Source: an uncultured Oscillospiraceae bacterium (lineage in GTDB: Bacteria > Bacillota > Clostridia > Oscillospirales > JAAYXM01). Taken from it: a stretch of 56,883 bases of DNA. Every line of letters starts with the position of its first letter. The first letter of the stretch is position 1. The stretch spans positions 1 through 56,883 of the forward strand of contig CAKSEF010000004.1 of NCBI GenBank assembly GCA_934446465.1, written 5' to 3'. Positions 32,286-40,936 of this stretch are shown here, one piece after another. A model generated the notes under the pieces. That model worked only from the letters and a program-made list of their open reading frames with translations, was not told the DNA's origin and searched no databases. The position numbers and the translations under genes were made by a program.

Positions 32286-33701
32286 TTGAAGCTTACAAGT
32301 GATATAGACTATAATTCTCGAATTTTATCCGAGCAGCTTCGTGCATCAGAGAATTTTGATATTGTGAAGCGCGACATATGTATATGCGGGAAGCGCGCAT
32401 TTCTGTTATTTGTAGACGGTTTTGCAAAGGATGACATTGCCGAAAAGCTCATAGAGTTTTTTTTCGATATAACAGACGAAAAACTTCTTGAAAATGCAAA
32501 AGTCTTTATGGAAAACTGTATTCCGTATATTGAAGTTTCTTCTGAAAACGAGTCTGATACGGCAGTTTTTCAGATTCTCTCAGGCGGAATAATGCTCTGC
32601 ATTGACGGCATTGACGGGTGTATAGTAATTGACCTTCGCACGTATCCGCAGAGAGAGACATCGGAACCCGACCGCGACAAGGTTTTTCGTGGTTCACATG
32701 ACGGCTTTGTCGAGATTTTAATATTTAATACGGCTTTGATACGGCGAAGAATACGCGACCCTGCCCTAACAATGAAATATAAAAAAATCGGCACACGCTC
32801 GCAAACAGACATCGCAATATGCTACATTGACGGCAAGGCGGACAAAGAGGTTCTGAAAAGGATTACTGACAGACTAAACAGCACAGAGGTTGAATCGCTA
32901 ACAATGAACCAAGAAAGCCTTGCTGAAATTCTCGCACCAAGAATTTTTTTTAATCCCTTTCCCAAGTTCAAATACTCAGAGCGTCCGGATACCGCAGCCG
33001 CACAGCTTCTTGAGGGCGATATTGTAATACTTGTTGACAACGCACCGTCGGCAATGATAATTCCGGCGACTGTCTTTGATATAATGGAGGAAGCGAATGA
33101 TTATTATCTCCCTCCTATCACAGGAACTTATCTGCGGCTTTCACGATTTATAATAACCTTTCTGACAGTATTTCTGACTCCGACATGGGTACTTCTTCTT
33201 CGATACCCCGATTTTGTTTCGGAGCGGTTTCGGTTTATACTTGACGGAACCCAGCAGAGTGTACCAATATTCATTCAGCTTCTGATACTCGAAATCGGCA
33301 TAGACGGACTTAAGCTTGCATCGCTCAATACCCCGAATGTCCTTACCACCTCACTTTCCATGATAGGCGCTATAATTGTCGGAGATTTTGCGGTGGAATC
33401 GGGCTGGTTTTCTGCGCAGGCGATGTTGTACACCGCACTTGTCGCAATAGCCAACTATGCGCAGCCGGGTTTAGAGCTGTCGTATGCCTTAAAGTTCATG
33501 CGCATGATTTTGCTTATTCTGACAGGAATTTTCGGCATATACGGATACGTCGGGGGTATTGTGATAATCCTCCTCATGCTTTTGTGTAACAAGACAGTTT
33601 CGGGCCATTGTTATCTCTATCCGCTTATACCGTTCAACTATCATGATTTCAAGAGCAAAATTTTGAGGATGGGCATTAAATACGAGAAAACGAACTTATA
33701 A
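32286..33701 (+). CDS. GerA-family spore germination protein (SpoVAF-like)
   Basis: This 471-residue protein belongs to the GerA/SpoVAF family of inner spore membrane proteins. A soluble N-terminal part (about 1-270) contains RRRIRDP-like RRIRDPALTMKYKKIGTRSQ (about 154-173). It is followed by membrane segments (FIITFLTVFLTPTWVLLL; VPIFIQLLILEIGIDGLKLA; and a hydrophobic stretch near the end). The RRIRDP wording is typical of SpoVAF. No GerB or GerC partner genes are adjacent. The start is TTG at 32286, 7 nt after GGAG. Confidence 0.85.
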   Translation: MKLTSDIDYNSRILSEQLRASENFDIVKRDICICGKRAFLLFVDGFAKDDIAEKLIEFFFDITDEKLLENAKVFMENCIPYIEVSSENESDTAVFQILSGGIMLCIDGIDGCIVIDLRTYPQRETSEPDRDKVFRGSHDGFVEILIFNTALIRRRIRDPALTMKYKKIGTRSQTDIAICYIDGKADKEVLKRITDRLNSTEVESLTMNQESLAEILAPRIFFNPFPKFKYSERPDTAAAQLLEGDIVILVDNAPSAMIIPATVFDIMEEANDYYLPPITGTYLRLSRFIITFLTVFLTPTWVLLLRYPDFVSERFRFILDGTQQSVPIFIQLLILEIGIDGLKLASLNTPNVLTTSLSMIGAIIVGDFAVESGWFSAQAMLYTALVAIANYAQPGLELSYALKFMRMILLILTGIFGIYGYVGGIVIILLMLLCNKTVSGHCYLYPLIPFNYHDFKSKILRMGIKYEKTNL

Positions 33702-33738
33702 AAATCACTCCCCGACTTTATCTTCGGGGAGTGATTTT
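33701..33738. terminator. bidirectional terminator
   Basis: A long stem (AAAATCACTCCCCGA and complement) stands between the converging germination gene and lipid kinase gene. Confidence 0.88.
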
Positions 33739-33742
33739 CGGT

Positions 33743-34618
33743 TTATTTAATTTGTGCGGGTACATTAGAATGGGCAAATGCCGTATATTCGCAGACATCT
33801 TTGACAGTTTCTCCGTCTATCTGAAGCGCTGTCTTTCTGTCAAACTCAACAGTTATTTCTTTTCCGCTAAGTATTTCTATCGTCTTTTTATGCTTGATAT
33901 GTTCACCTTTAAATAGCGACGGAAATATCATCAGCGTATGGAGTCTGCCAATGTCATGAACTATCATGACAGACAGTGTATCCTTATCGTTTAATCTGTC
34001 TCTGTCGGGCGTAGGCATAATTCCGCCGCCGTAGTAGCGTCCGTTCATTGTCGGCGCAAGCCAAACCTTTTTATATGTATGCTTTACCCCGTCCACCGTT
34101 ACCGTGGCATTCGTGGGGCTGTACTTTCCGAAAAGCCCTTTTATCGCGATAGAGGCGTAATTGATATCGCTTATACCTTTCTCACGCATTAAGTCCGCAA
34201 CCTCACAGCAATAGCCGTCAATTCCGTATCCTATACCGTTAATAAATTTGCTTTTTTTGCCGTTTACGCAGATTTCGGGCAAGTCTTTTATATACTTGTT
34301 TATACATGGCACTTCCCCATCCTTTTTCGCTATATCGCGGGCAAAGTCGTTTCCGCTTCCTGCAGCACAATAGTATATGTCATTCTCAACGGCAAGTCCG
34401 TCAATGTCATTGACAAATCTATTGAGTGTTCCGTCTCCGCCTGCAAGAATTATTATATCATTAGCAGAAATTTCCTCAAAGAACTTCTCATAGCTTTCAA
34501 TTTCTGTAATATCCACAAGGCGAGCGTTTTTATATACTTCTTTCTTCATCAGTTCCCGCACAACATCGATGCTTTTTCCGTTTGCCGCGCATGGATTATA
34601 TACAACAATGTAATTCAT
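33743..34618 (-). CDS. diacylglycerol/lipid kinase family protein
   Basis: This is a DAGK-catalytic-domain (DagK/YegS/BmrU-like) protein of 291 residues that likely phosphorylates diacylglycerol or a related lipid. It starts MNYIVVYNPCAANGKS, then has the nucleotide-binding glycine loop IILAGGDGTLNRFVND (about 75-90) and CAAGSGNDFARDIA (about 102-115). GGGGTAG precedes the ATG; the longer frame upstream falls within the promoter. It appears monocistronic. Confidence 0.88.
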   Translation of the reverse strand: MNYIVVYNPCAANGKSIDVVRELMKKEVYKNARLVDITEIESYEKFFEEISANDIIILAGGDGTLNRFVNDIDGLAVENDIYYCAAGSGNDFARDIAKKDGEVPCINKYIKDLPEICVNGKKSKFINGIGYGIDGYCCEVADLMREKGISDINYASIAIKGLFGKYSPTNATVTVDGVKHTYKKVWLAPTMNGRYYGGGIMPTPDRDRLNDKDTLSVMIVHDIGRLHTLMIFPSLFKGEHIKHKKTIEILSGKEITVEFDRKTALQIDGETVKDVCEYTAFAHSNVPAQIK

Positions 34619-34639
34619 GTTCTCTACCCCTTTTCGACA

Positions 34640-34668
34640 ATTATATACTAAAAAATACATTTTTTCAA
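34640..34668 (-). promoter_or_regulatory. promoter for the lipid kinase gene
   Basis: Minus-strand TTGAAA (34663-34668) and TATAAT (34640-34645) are 17 nt apart. Confidence 0.7.
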
Positions 34669-34750
34669 GCATTTATTGTACTTGCGTTGCAGTGCCAAAA
34701 CATAGCGTTCCGTCATACTCTGTAATAAAGAACAATCTGGAGGGGTTTTG

Positions 34751-35818
34751 ATGCAACTGTCATTTTTTCTTGGGGCCAATTCAAAAAAAGGCTTCTTTTC
34801 GTTTTATGATGAACTAATCGATTTAAAAAATGCCGACGCCGTCTACATACTGAAGGGCGGTCCCGGCAGCGGAAAGTCTTCTCTGATGCGCAAGGTTTTG
34901 GAATCTGCCGAAAAGAGTGGTCTTGATACTCAAAAAATATATTGCTCGTCCGATCCGGATTCACTTGACGCCGTTGTAATACCTTCTCTCCGCAAGGCTA
35001 TTGTTGACGGAACATCACCTCACGTTGTTGAGCCGTCATACCCGCTTGCAGTGGAACGGTATATAAACCTCGGAGTTTTTGCTGATTATGACAAGATAGC
35101 TGAAAAACGCACAGAAATTATATCCGTAAAGGATAAATACTCCACATACTTTCCGAGAGCGTATCGGTTTACTTCCGCTGCCGCAAAGGTTGAAAATGAG
35201 CTTTTTGACCTCATAATAGGCGGTGTTTCTCTCGAGCGCATACGCAAAAAGGCTCAAGGTGTTATTTCCCGCGAAATACGAGGAAAGAGCGGGAGCGGAA
35301 AAAACACATCACATCGTTTTATATCTGCTGTTTCTCCTAAGGGATACATCAATCTTTTGAAGGATTACAGCGGTATTCTTGACAAAGTATTTTTGATAGA
35401 GGACTCCTTCGGTCTTTCGCACTTTTTCCTTGCTCCTATTCTTGATGCACTTGAAGATTCAGGATTCCCCTGTTTTGTCTGCATGAGCGCACTGCATCCC
35501 GAAAAGATAGAGCATTTGATAATTCCTGAGTTAAACCTCGCCTTTTTCACCTCTCCAAAAGGAGACAGTGATGCAGTTGCGTACACGAAAAAGATACGGC
35601 TTGACAGCATGATTTCAGGCGAGTTTATAAAATGTAACAAGCAAAAGCTTGCCTTTTTGAGAAAGCTTTCTGCATCCATGGTTGGTGAAGCATGTGCAAT
35701 ATTAAGCGAAGCAAAAGCTGTTCATGATGATTTGGAGTCGATATATAATCCATATATAGACTTTGACTCCCTCTATAAGTTCGCTGACAGTCTCACAGTC
35801 GAGATTATCGGCAAGTAA
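34751..35818 (+). CDS. P-loop ATPase of sporulating Firmicutes (PRK06851-like)
   Basis: This is a 355-residue ATPase of unknown function. The N-terminal half has a Walker A (LKGGPGSGKSSLMRK, about 34-48) and the family stretch YCSSDPDSLDAVVIPSLRKA followed by IVDGTSPHVVEPSYP. A second half (about 170-355) looks like a degenerate repeat whose P-loop is not conserved. It resembles a conserved but uncharacterised family (PRK06851) in spore formers, recalled from memory. GGAGGGG lies 5 nt before the ATG. A sporulation role is inferred only from phylogenetic association. Confidence 0.7.
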   Translation: MQLSFFLGANSKKGFFSFYDELIDLKNADAVYILKGGPGSGKSSLMRKVLESAEKSGLDTQKIYCSSDPDSLDAVVIPSLRKAIVDGTSPHVVEPSYPLAVERYINLGVFADYDKIAEKRTEIISVKDKYSTYFPRAYRFTSAAAKVENELFDLIIGGVSLERIRKKAQGVISREIRGKSGSGKNTSHRFISAVSPKGYINLLKDYSGILDKVFLIEDSFGLSHFFLAPILDALEDSGFPCFVCMSALHPEKIEHLIIPELNLAFFTSPKGDSDAVAYTKKIRLDSMISGEFIKCNKQKLAFLRKLSASMVGEACAILSEAKAVHDDLESIYNPYIDFDSLYKFADSLTVEIIGK

Positions 35819-35825
35819 AAAACAA

Positions 35826-35869
35826 AAAAGGATTACTTCAGAGGCTTGAAACTCTGAGGTAATCCTTTT
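35826..35869. terminator. bidirectional terminator (P-loop gene and rplQ)
   Basis: An 18-bp nearly perfect stem (AAAAGGATTACTTCAGAG and partner) around an 8-nt loop has A and T runs on either side. It closes the alpha operon on the minus strand and the ATPase gene on the plus strand. Confidence 0.9.
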
Positions 35870-35883
35870 GCAATTATGTTTTA

Positions 35884-36225
35884 TCAGACAAGCTCAATTA
35901 CAGCCATCTCGGCGCAGTCGCCGCGACGGGGTCCGAGCTTTGTGATACGGCAGTAACCGCCGTTACGGTCTGCATACTTGGGAGAGATTTCGTCAAAAAG
36001 CTTTTTGACAACGTCTTCCTTTGTAACAAAAGCAAGTGCCTGACGCTTATTGTGAAGCGTATTTGTCTTGCCAAGGGTAATCATCTTCTCAGCGAGAGGA
36101 CGAACTTCCTTTGCACGCATGACCGTTGTTTCAATTTTACCGTTTTCAAGCAAATACGTAACCATGGCGCGAAGCATTGCCATACGCGCATCGGTAGTAC
36201 GTCCGAGCTTACGTGTTCCGGGCAT
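35884..36225 (-). CDS. rplQ: 50S ribosomal protein L17 (bL17)
   Basis: L17 sits near the peptide tunnel exit of the 50S subunit. The 113-residue product starts MPGTRKLGRTTDARMAMLR and contains ETTVMRAKEVRPLAEKMIT, matching the family. It is the last gene of the alpha operon, 43 bp after rpoA, and a terminator follows within 15 bp of its stop. Confidence 0.96.
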   Translation of the reverse strand: MPGTRKLGRTTDARMAMLRAMVTYLLENGKIETTVMRAKEVRPLAEKMITLGKTNTLHNKRQALAFVTKEDVVKKLFDEISPKYADRNGGYCRITKLGPRRGDCAEMAVIELV

Positions 36226-36268
36226 TGTAATACCTCCTCTTATCGTGGCTTACGCCGCAAGCAGGACA

Positions 36269-37216
36269 TTAGTTGTCCTCACTTGCAAGCGAAAGTCCCA
36301 TAGTATCAAGTTTATTTATGACCTCTTCAAGTGATTTATGACCAAGGTTACGTACCTTCATCATATCATCCTGAGTTTTGCTTATGAGGTCTTCTACCGT
36401 ATTTATACCAGCTCTCTTAAGGCAGTTGAACGAGCGTACCGAAAGGTCTAACTCTTCAATCGTCATTTCAAGGACCTTATCACGCTGATTCTCGGGCTTT
36501 TCAATAACTATTGATGTATTGCCGATGCTCTCCGAAAGGTCGATGAAAAGTGAGAGGTGGTCATTTAATATCTTTGCGCTGTAAGACACAGCATCGCGTG
36601 CAGATATTGTCTTATTCGTCCACACTTCAATCGTAAGCTTGTCGTAATCCGTCATGTTGCCGACACGTGTGTTTTCAACATGGTAGTTTACTTTGTTTAC
36701 TGGTGTGTATATCGAATCTATCGGTAATACGCCAATCGCAGCCTGAGCCTGCTTATTGCGTTCCGCCGATACATATCCGCGGCCATGTGCAAACGTAAGT
36801 TCCATAGAAAGCGTTGCGTTGAGGCCGAGTGTTGCGATATGGAGTTCAGGGTTTAATATTTCTATTTCGCCCGTAGTCTTAATGTCTCCTGCTGTTACCT
36901 CACCTTCCTCGGAAACATCTATCGTTACCGTCTGGGGCTCAGGCGTATGGAGTTTTGCGATTATCTTCTTAACATTAAGAACAATCTCTGTAACATCTTC
37001 TTTTACTCCGGGTATCGTTGAAAATTCATGTGCGATGCCCGCAATCTTGATAGATGTTGCCGCTACTCCGGGAAGCGACGAAAGCAAAACTCTGCGAAGC
37101 GAGTTTCCAAGCGTCATCCCGTAGCCCCTTTCAAGAGGCTCGATTATAAACTTACCGTAGGAATCGTCCCCCGGAGAGTCTAAACACTCTATACGTGGCT
37201 TTTCTATTTCTATCAT
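36269..37216 (-). CDS. rpoA: DNA-directed RNA polymerase subunit alpha
   Basis: Alpha is the assembly scaffold of RNA polymerase; its C-terminal domain binds UP elements and activators. The 315-residue protein has the alpha-NTD (about 1-230; GYGMTLGNSLRRVLLSSLPG is the dimer/beta interface) and the alpha-CTD (about 245-312; ELDLSVRSFNCLKRAGI and MMKVRNLGHKSLEEV). ATG at 37216 with AAGGAGGG 8 nt upstream is preferred over the TTG one codon earlier. Confidence 0.97.
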   Translation of the reverse strand: MIEIEKPRIECLDSPGDDSYGKFIIEPLERGYGMTLGNSLRRVLLSSLPGVAATSIKIAGIAHEFSTIPGVKEDVTEIVLNVKKIIAKLHTPEPQTVTIDVSEEGEVTAGDIKTTGEIEILNPELHIATLGLNATLSMELTFAHGRGYVSAERNKQAQAAIGVLPIDSIYTPVNKVNYHVENTRVGNMTDYDKLTIEVWTNKTISARDAVSYSAKILNDHLSLFIDLSESIGNTSIVIEKPENQRDKVLEMTIEELDLSVRSFNCLKRAGINTVEDLISKTQDDMMKVRNLGHKSLEEVINKLDTMGLSLASEDN

Positions 37217-37292
37217 CAATTTTACCCTCCTTCTTTACAGCCAACAATGCTGCATGATATTACACTCGTAGCTTCGAGGGTTATGCGAAATC

Positions 37293-37922
37293 TTACTTGG
37301 AGTACAACTCGACGATGAGGTGCTCCTCTACCGGGAAGTCGATATCTGCTCTATCCGGAAGATTTATAACTTTCGCCTCGAACTTGTTCTTGTCAAAGTC
37401 AAGCCACTTCGGTGCAACACGCGAAGAGTTTGCCTCAACAACATCCTTGAACTTATCAGATGTGCGGCTCTTCTCACAAAGAGCTACAACATCACCTGCT
37501 TTTACGAGGTAGGACGGGATATTAACTTTCTTGCCGTTTACCGTGAAATGTCCGTGCGAAACGAGCTGACGTGCCTCAGGGCGGCTCATTGCAAGACCGA
37601 TTCTGTAAACTATATTATCAAGACGTGACTCGAGAATACGGAGGAGGTTTTCACCTGTAACTCCCTGCTTTGTAACAGCCATCTCGAAATATTTCCTGAA
37701 CTGGCTCTCTAAAACGCCGTAGTAGCGCTTTGCCTTCTGCTTCTCGCGAAGCTGGAGTCCGTACTCGGAGAGCTTCTTGCGTCCCTTGCCGTGCTGGCCG
37801 GGTGTCTGACCGCTGCGGCGGTCAATCGCACATTTTCCTGTATAACAGCGGTCGCCCTTGAGATGAAGTTTCTGACCTTCTCTGCGGCAGAGTCTGCATA
37901 CAGCTCCTGTATATCTTGCCAT
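37293..37922 (-). CDS. rpsD: 30S ribosomal protein S4 (uS4), zinc type
   Basis: S4 nucleates 16S rRNA assembly and represses the alpha operon in some bacteria. The 209 residues carry an N-terminal four-Cys zinc cluster (CRLCRR and CYTGKC), so this is the C+ form, followed by the S4 RNA-binding domain (SRLDNIVYRIGLAMSRPEAR). It lies between rpsK and rpoA, the usual order. Confidence 0.96.
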   Translation of the reverse strand: MARYTGAVCRLCRREGQKLHLKGDRCYTGKCAIDRRSGQTPGQHGKGRKKLSEYGLQLREKQKAKRYYGVLESQFRKYFEMAVTKQGVTGENLLRILESRLDNIVYRIGLAMSRPEARQLVSHGHFTVNGKKVNIPSYLVKAGDVVALCEKSRTSDKFKDVVEANSSRVAPKWLDFDKNKFEAKVINLPDRADIDFPVEEHLIVELYSK

Positions 37923-37943
37923 TTGTTTTACACCTCCAAAAAA

Positions 37944-38339
37944 CTATACACGCCTTCTCTTCGGCGGGCGGCAACCATTATGCGGAATCGGAGTTACGTC
38001 TTTAATCATATTGACTTCAAGACCTGCTGCCTGAAGCGCACGGATAGCTGCTTCACGGCCGGAACCCGGGCCCTTGACGTAAACTTCTACGGTCTTAAGG
38101 CCGTGCTCCATAGCAGCCTTTGCAGCAGTTTCTGCCGCTACCTGTGCCGCAAACGGAGTGGACTTACGCGAACCGCGGAAACCAAGACCGCCGCTCGAAG
38201 CCCACGAAAGAGCATTTCCGTTTGTATCCGTAATCGTTACCATTGTATTGTTGAAGGAGGAACGAATATGTGCTGCACCTTTTTCAATATTCTTACGCTC
38301 ACGACGCTTTCTTGTTGCGCCTTTCTTCGGACTGGCCAT
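37944..38339 (-). CDS. rpsK: 30S ribosomal protein S11 (uS11)
   Basis: S11 lies on the platform near the mRNA exit of the 30S subunit. The 131-residue protein has AHIRSSFNNTMVTITD and ends CRPPKRRRV, the conserved basic tail, with the preceding RDVTPIPHNG-like stretch reading KDVTPIPHNG. It follows rpsM by 13 bp. Confidence 0.96.
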   Translation of the reverse strand: MASPKKGATRKRRERKNIEKGAAHIRSSFNNTMVTITDTNGNALSWASSGGLGFRGSRKSTPFAAQVAAETAAKAAMEHGLKTVEVYVKGPGSGREAAIRALQAAGLEVNMIKDVTPIPHNGCRPPKRRRV

Positions 38340-38352
38340 TTAGATTACCTCC

Positions 38353-38721
38353 TTACTTCTTCTTGTTTGCAATCGTCCGCTTCGGACCCTTGCGTGTTCT
38401 TGCGTTTGTCTTAGAACGCTGACCGCGTACGGGGAGACCCTTTCTGTGTCTGAGTCCGCGATACGAGCCAATTTCTATAAGACGCTTTATGTCGAGTGCC
38501 AACTCGCGGCGGAGGTCGCCCTCTACCGTGTAGTTCTCACCGATGTACTCGCGAAGCTTTGCCTCATCTGCTTCAGTGAGGTCCTTTACTCGTGTGTCAG
38601 GATTTACTCCTGTTGCAGCAAGTATCTGGTTTGAACGCTTTCTTCCGATACCGTAAATATATGTGAGTCCTATTTCGACTCGTTTTTCTCTCGGAAGGTC
38701 AACTCCGGCTATACGTGCCAT
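38353..38721 (-). CDS. rpsM: 30S ribosomal protein S13 (uS13)
   Basis: S13 is in the 30S head and forms intersubunit bridges with L5. The 122-residue product has the family motifs YIYGIGRKRSNQILAATG and GLRHRKGLPVRGQRSKTNAR, and a basic C-terminus reaching the P-site tRNA. It lies 32 bp after rpmJ. Confidence 0.96.
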   Translation of the reverse strand: MARIAGVDLPREKRVEIGLTYIYGIGRKRSNQILAATGVNPDTRVKDLTEADEAKLREYIGENYTVEGDLRRELALDIKRLIEIGSYRGLRHRKGLPVRGQRSKTNARTRKGPKRTIANKKK

Positions 38722-38753
38722 TTAACATACCTCCATTTTGTATGTGGGCTTTA

Positions 38754-38867
38754 TTAGCCCTGTTTCTGCTTATGCTTCGGATTGTCGCAAATAACCATTA
38801 CGCGACCTTTACGGCGAATGATTTTGCACTTTTCACAAATAGGCTTTACCGATGGTCTAACTTTCAT
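38754..38867 (-). CDS. rpmJ: 50S ribosomal protein L36 (bL36), zinc type
   Basis: This 37-residue protein starts MKVRPSVKPICEKCK and has Cys-X2-Cys, a third Cys in MVICDNPKH and the His, forming the C3H zinc site of the C+ form. GGAGC lies 11 nt upstream of the ATG. It sits between infA and rpmJ's usual neighbour rpsM, and is too short to appear in long-ORF searches. Confidence 0.93.
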   Translation of the reverse strand: MKVRPSVKPICEKCKIIRRKGRVMVICDNPKHKQKQG

Positions 38868-38955
38868 AATCGTAAAAAGCTCCATTTCTCCGGCAATTAT
38901 TTTCTTGCACTACCAACCCGTCATGCCGGCGTTCGGGTCGGTCCTTCTGTGCTTT

Positions 38956-39174
38956 TTATTTAGAGCGCCATGTTATGCGCCCGCGTGTTAAATCGTACGG
39001 CGACATTTGCACCGTCACCTTGTCTCCGGGAAGGATGCGTATGAAGTTCATACGGAGTTTTCCCGAAATATGTGCCAGAATCTTGTGCCCGTTTCCGATG
39101 TCTACTTGGAACATCGCGTTAGGCAGCGCCTCTATGACGGTACCTTCGAGCTCGATTACGTCATCTTTAGCCAA
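38956..39174 (-). CDS. infA: translation initiation factor IF-1
   Basis: IF-1 binds the 30S A site during initiation. The 72 residues form a single S1-like OB fold with ELEGTVIEALPNAMFQV and RGRITWRSK. The start is TTG at 39174, behind GGAGGTAATTTGC, overlapping the end of the KOW protein gene by 8 bp, which suggests coupled translation. Confidence 0.96.
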   Translation of the reverse strand: MAKDDVIELEGTVIEALPNAMFQVDIGNGHKILAHISGKLRMNFIRILPGDKVTVQMSPYDLTRGRITWRSK

Positions 39175-39460
39175 GCAAATTACCTCCCTGTGCTTGTTGC
39201 GCTTTTGAATAATCTGAAAGCGCTTTGCGTATCTCGCTGTTTAATACCTTTTCTCCGTGCCTCAATTTGGCAGAAACCCGCGAATCAAAGTCCGAAATCA
39301 CACGAATGTGTTTACGTTTCTTTCTTTTGGGAGTTTCCAGCTTTCTAAGGCTTCCGTCGGCAAGGTATACGAAGTTTTCTTCGGTTTTTAAAACGTAGAA
39401 CAGTCGTTCTTTATCGCGACCTGCGAGAGAAATAACTATATGACCTATATCAGCTTCCAT
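39167..39460 (-). CDS. KOW domain RNA-binding protein
   Basis: This 97-residue protein starts with a KOW-like motif (IGHIVISLAGRDKERLFYVL, about 5-24), continues with a beta segment (FVYLADGSLRKLETP), and then a basic segment (KRKKRKHIRV). It resembles the eukaryal/archaeal L14e-like KOW proteins that Clostridia carry between map and infA. RNA or ribosome binding is likely; its exact function is unknown. Its end overlaps infA by 8 bp. Confidence 0.8.
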   Translation of the reverse strand: MEADIGHIVISLAGRDKERLFYVLKTEENFVYLADGSLRKLETPKRKKRKHIRVISDFDSRVSAKLRHGEKVLNSEIRKALSDYSKAQQAQGGNLLG

Positions 39461-39472
39461 TTTTAATTCCCT

Positions 39473-40231
39473 CTAAAAATTTTCACTTGCCAAAGTTAAT
39501 ATCTCAGGATTGTCCTTTGTTATCAATACCGAGTTTTCATAGTGGGCGGACAGCATTCCATCCCGCGTTTTTACGGTCCAACCGTCGCTTAACTCTTTGA
39601 CGGTAAATACGCCCTGATTAACCATTGGCTCTACGGCTATGGTCATCCCGCTGACAAGCCTTGCACCGAGGCCGGGTTTTCCGAAATTCGGCACCTCAGG
39701 CTCTTCATGCAGCTTTGAGCCCACGCCATGACCCACATATTTACGAACAACGGAAAAACCGTTATCTTCTACGTAAGTCTGGATTGCATGGGAAATATCA
39801 GAGATTCTGTTGCCCGCACGAGCGTATTTCATACCCTCATAGAAGCTCTGCCGGGTTACATCTATAAGCCGCTGCGCTTCATCGCTTATCTCACCGACAG
39901 CGAATGTGTTCGCACAGTCGCCGACATAGCCCTGATATGTCGCCCCTACATCTATTTTTACCAAGTCGCCGTTTTTGAGAGCACGGAGACCCGGTATGCC
40001 GTGGATTACTTCATCGTTAATCGAAATGCAAGCTGCTCCGGGAAAGCCTGCATATCCGAGAAAGGTCGGATATGCGTCTGCTTTCTCAATCATTCTTTTG
40101 ATTATGGCGTTGAGCTCGCCTGTTGTAACCCCGGCTGCTACGGCACGTCCCGCCGCAGCAAGAGCCGTTGCGGCAATTCTTCCTGCCTGCCGCATAAGCC
40201 CGATTTCACGTTCTGATTTAATCTGTATCAA
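39473..40231 (-). CDS. map: methionine aminopeptidase type I
   Basis: Map removes the initiator Met from new proteins in the cytoplasm. The 252-residue enzyme keeps the dinuclear metal site: Asp in KIDVGA and GDCANTF, His in GHGVGSKLHEEPEVPNFG, and Glu in MTIAVEPMV and SAHYENSVL. The start is a TTG at 40231, placed behind GGAGG. It stands between adk and the KOW protein, as in many Firmicutes. Confidence 0.95.
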   Translation of the reverse strand: MIQIKSEREIGLMRQAGRIAATALAAAGRAVAAGVTTGELNAIIKRMIEKADAYPTFLGYAGFPGAACISINDEVIHGIPGLRALKNGDLVKIDVGATYQGYVGDCANTFAVGEISDEAQRLIDVTRQSFYEGMKYARAGNRISDISHAIQTYVEDNGFSVVRKYVGHGVGSKLHEEPEVPNFGKPGLGARLVSGMTIAVEPMVNQGVFTVKELSDGWTVKTRDGMLSAHYENSVLITKDNPEILTLASENF

Positions 40232-40290
40232 AAGCTCAATCCTCCGTTCACTGCATCACAGTGCATCTGAGGCGTTTGCCGCCCGCGCAT

Positions 40291-40923
40291 TTATATTCCG
40301 AGAGCTTCAAAGATAAGGCGCGTTGTGTCGGCTATGCTGTCCTGACCGCGGACTGCCTTAAGAAGCCCTTTCTTCTCATAAAATGCGATAAGCGGTTCTG
40401 TCTGCTCATGATACACGCGGAGTCTTCCGCGCACGGTCTCGGGAGCGTCATCCGCACGGAGAACAAGCTTACCGCCGCATGAATCACAGACACCTTCGAC
40501 CTCAGGCTTCTTATGCTCGATATGGTAGGACGCACCGCAGTTTTCACATACACGGCGACCCGACATACGGCGTTCGATAGCCTCGTCTTCCACCTCAATC
40601 GAGAGGACAACGTCAATCTTGACGTTCATTTCGTCAAGAGCCTCCGCCTGCGCAACCGTTCTCGGCATACCGTCAAGAACGAACCCGTTCTTACAGTCAG
40701 CCGCGCCGAGACGTTCAGAAACTATTCCGACGATTACTTCATCGGGTACGAGCTTGCCTGCGTCCATATAGGATTTAGCCATAAGCCCGCGCTCTGTTTT
40801 GTTCTTAATTGCTTCACGGAGAATATTTCCCGTGGAAATTGCGGGAATATTGAGTTTCTTACAAATAAGTTCCGCCTGCGTGCCTTTTCCTGCACCCGGC
40901 GCACCGAGTAAAATAAGATTCAC
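40291..40923 (-). CDS. adk: adenylate kinase, zinc-lid type
   Basis: Adk interconverts ATP + AMP and 2 ADP. The 210 residues include the P-loop GAPGAGKGTQAE (about 7-18), the AMP-binding region and a LID with four cysteines (CENC...CDSC) that binds zinc, as in Gram-positive forms. The start is GTG at 40923 with AGGAG upstream. It lies 13 bp after secY. Confidence 0.96.
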   Translation of the reverse strand: MNLILLGAPGAGKGTQAELICKKLNIPAISTGNILREAIKNKTERGLMAKSYMDAGKLVPDEVIVGIVSERLGAADCKNGFVLDGMPRTVAQAEALDEMNVKIDVVLSIEVEDEAIERRMSGRRVCENCGASYHIEHKKPEVEGVCDSCGGKLVLRADDAPETVRGRLRVYHEQTEPLIAFYEKKGLLKAVRGQDSIADTTRLIFEALGI

Positions 40924-40936
40924 TTAAAACTCCTCC

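Noticed and set aside
34681..34750. Possible forespore sigma factor promoter (CATACT near 34714) for the P-loop ATPase gene
   Set aside because: A CATACT-like -10 is present, but no convincing -35 for sigma-E, F, G or K lies at the right distance.
36052..36334. Plus-strand frames opposite rplQ and rpoA
   Set aside because: They mirror strongly conserved genes on the minus strand and show no family features or ribosome binding sites of their own.
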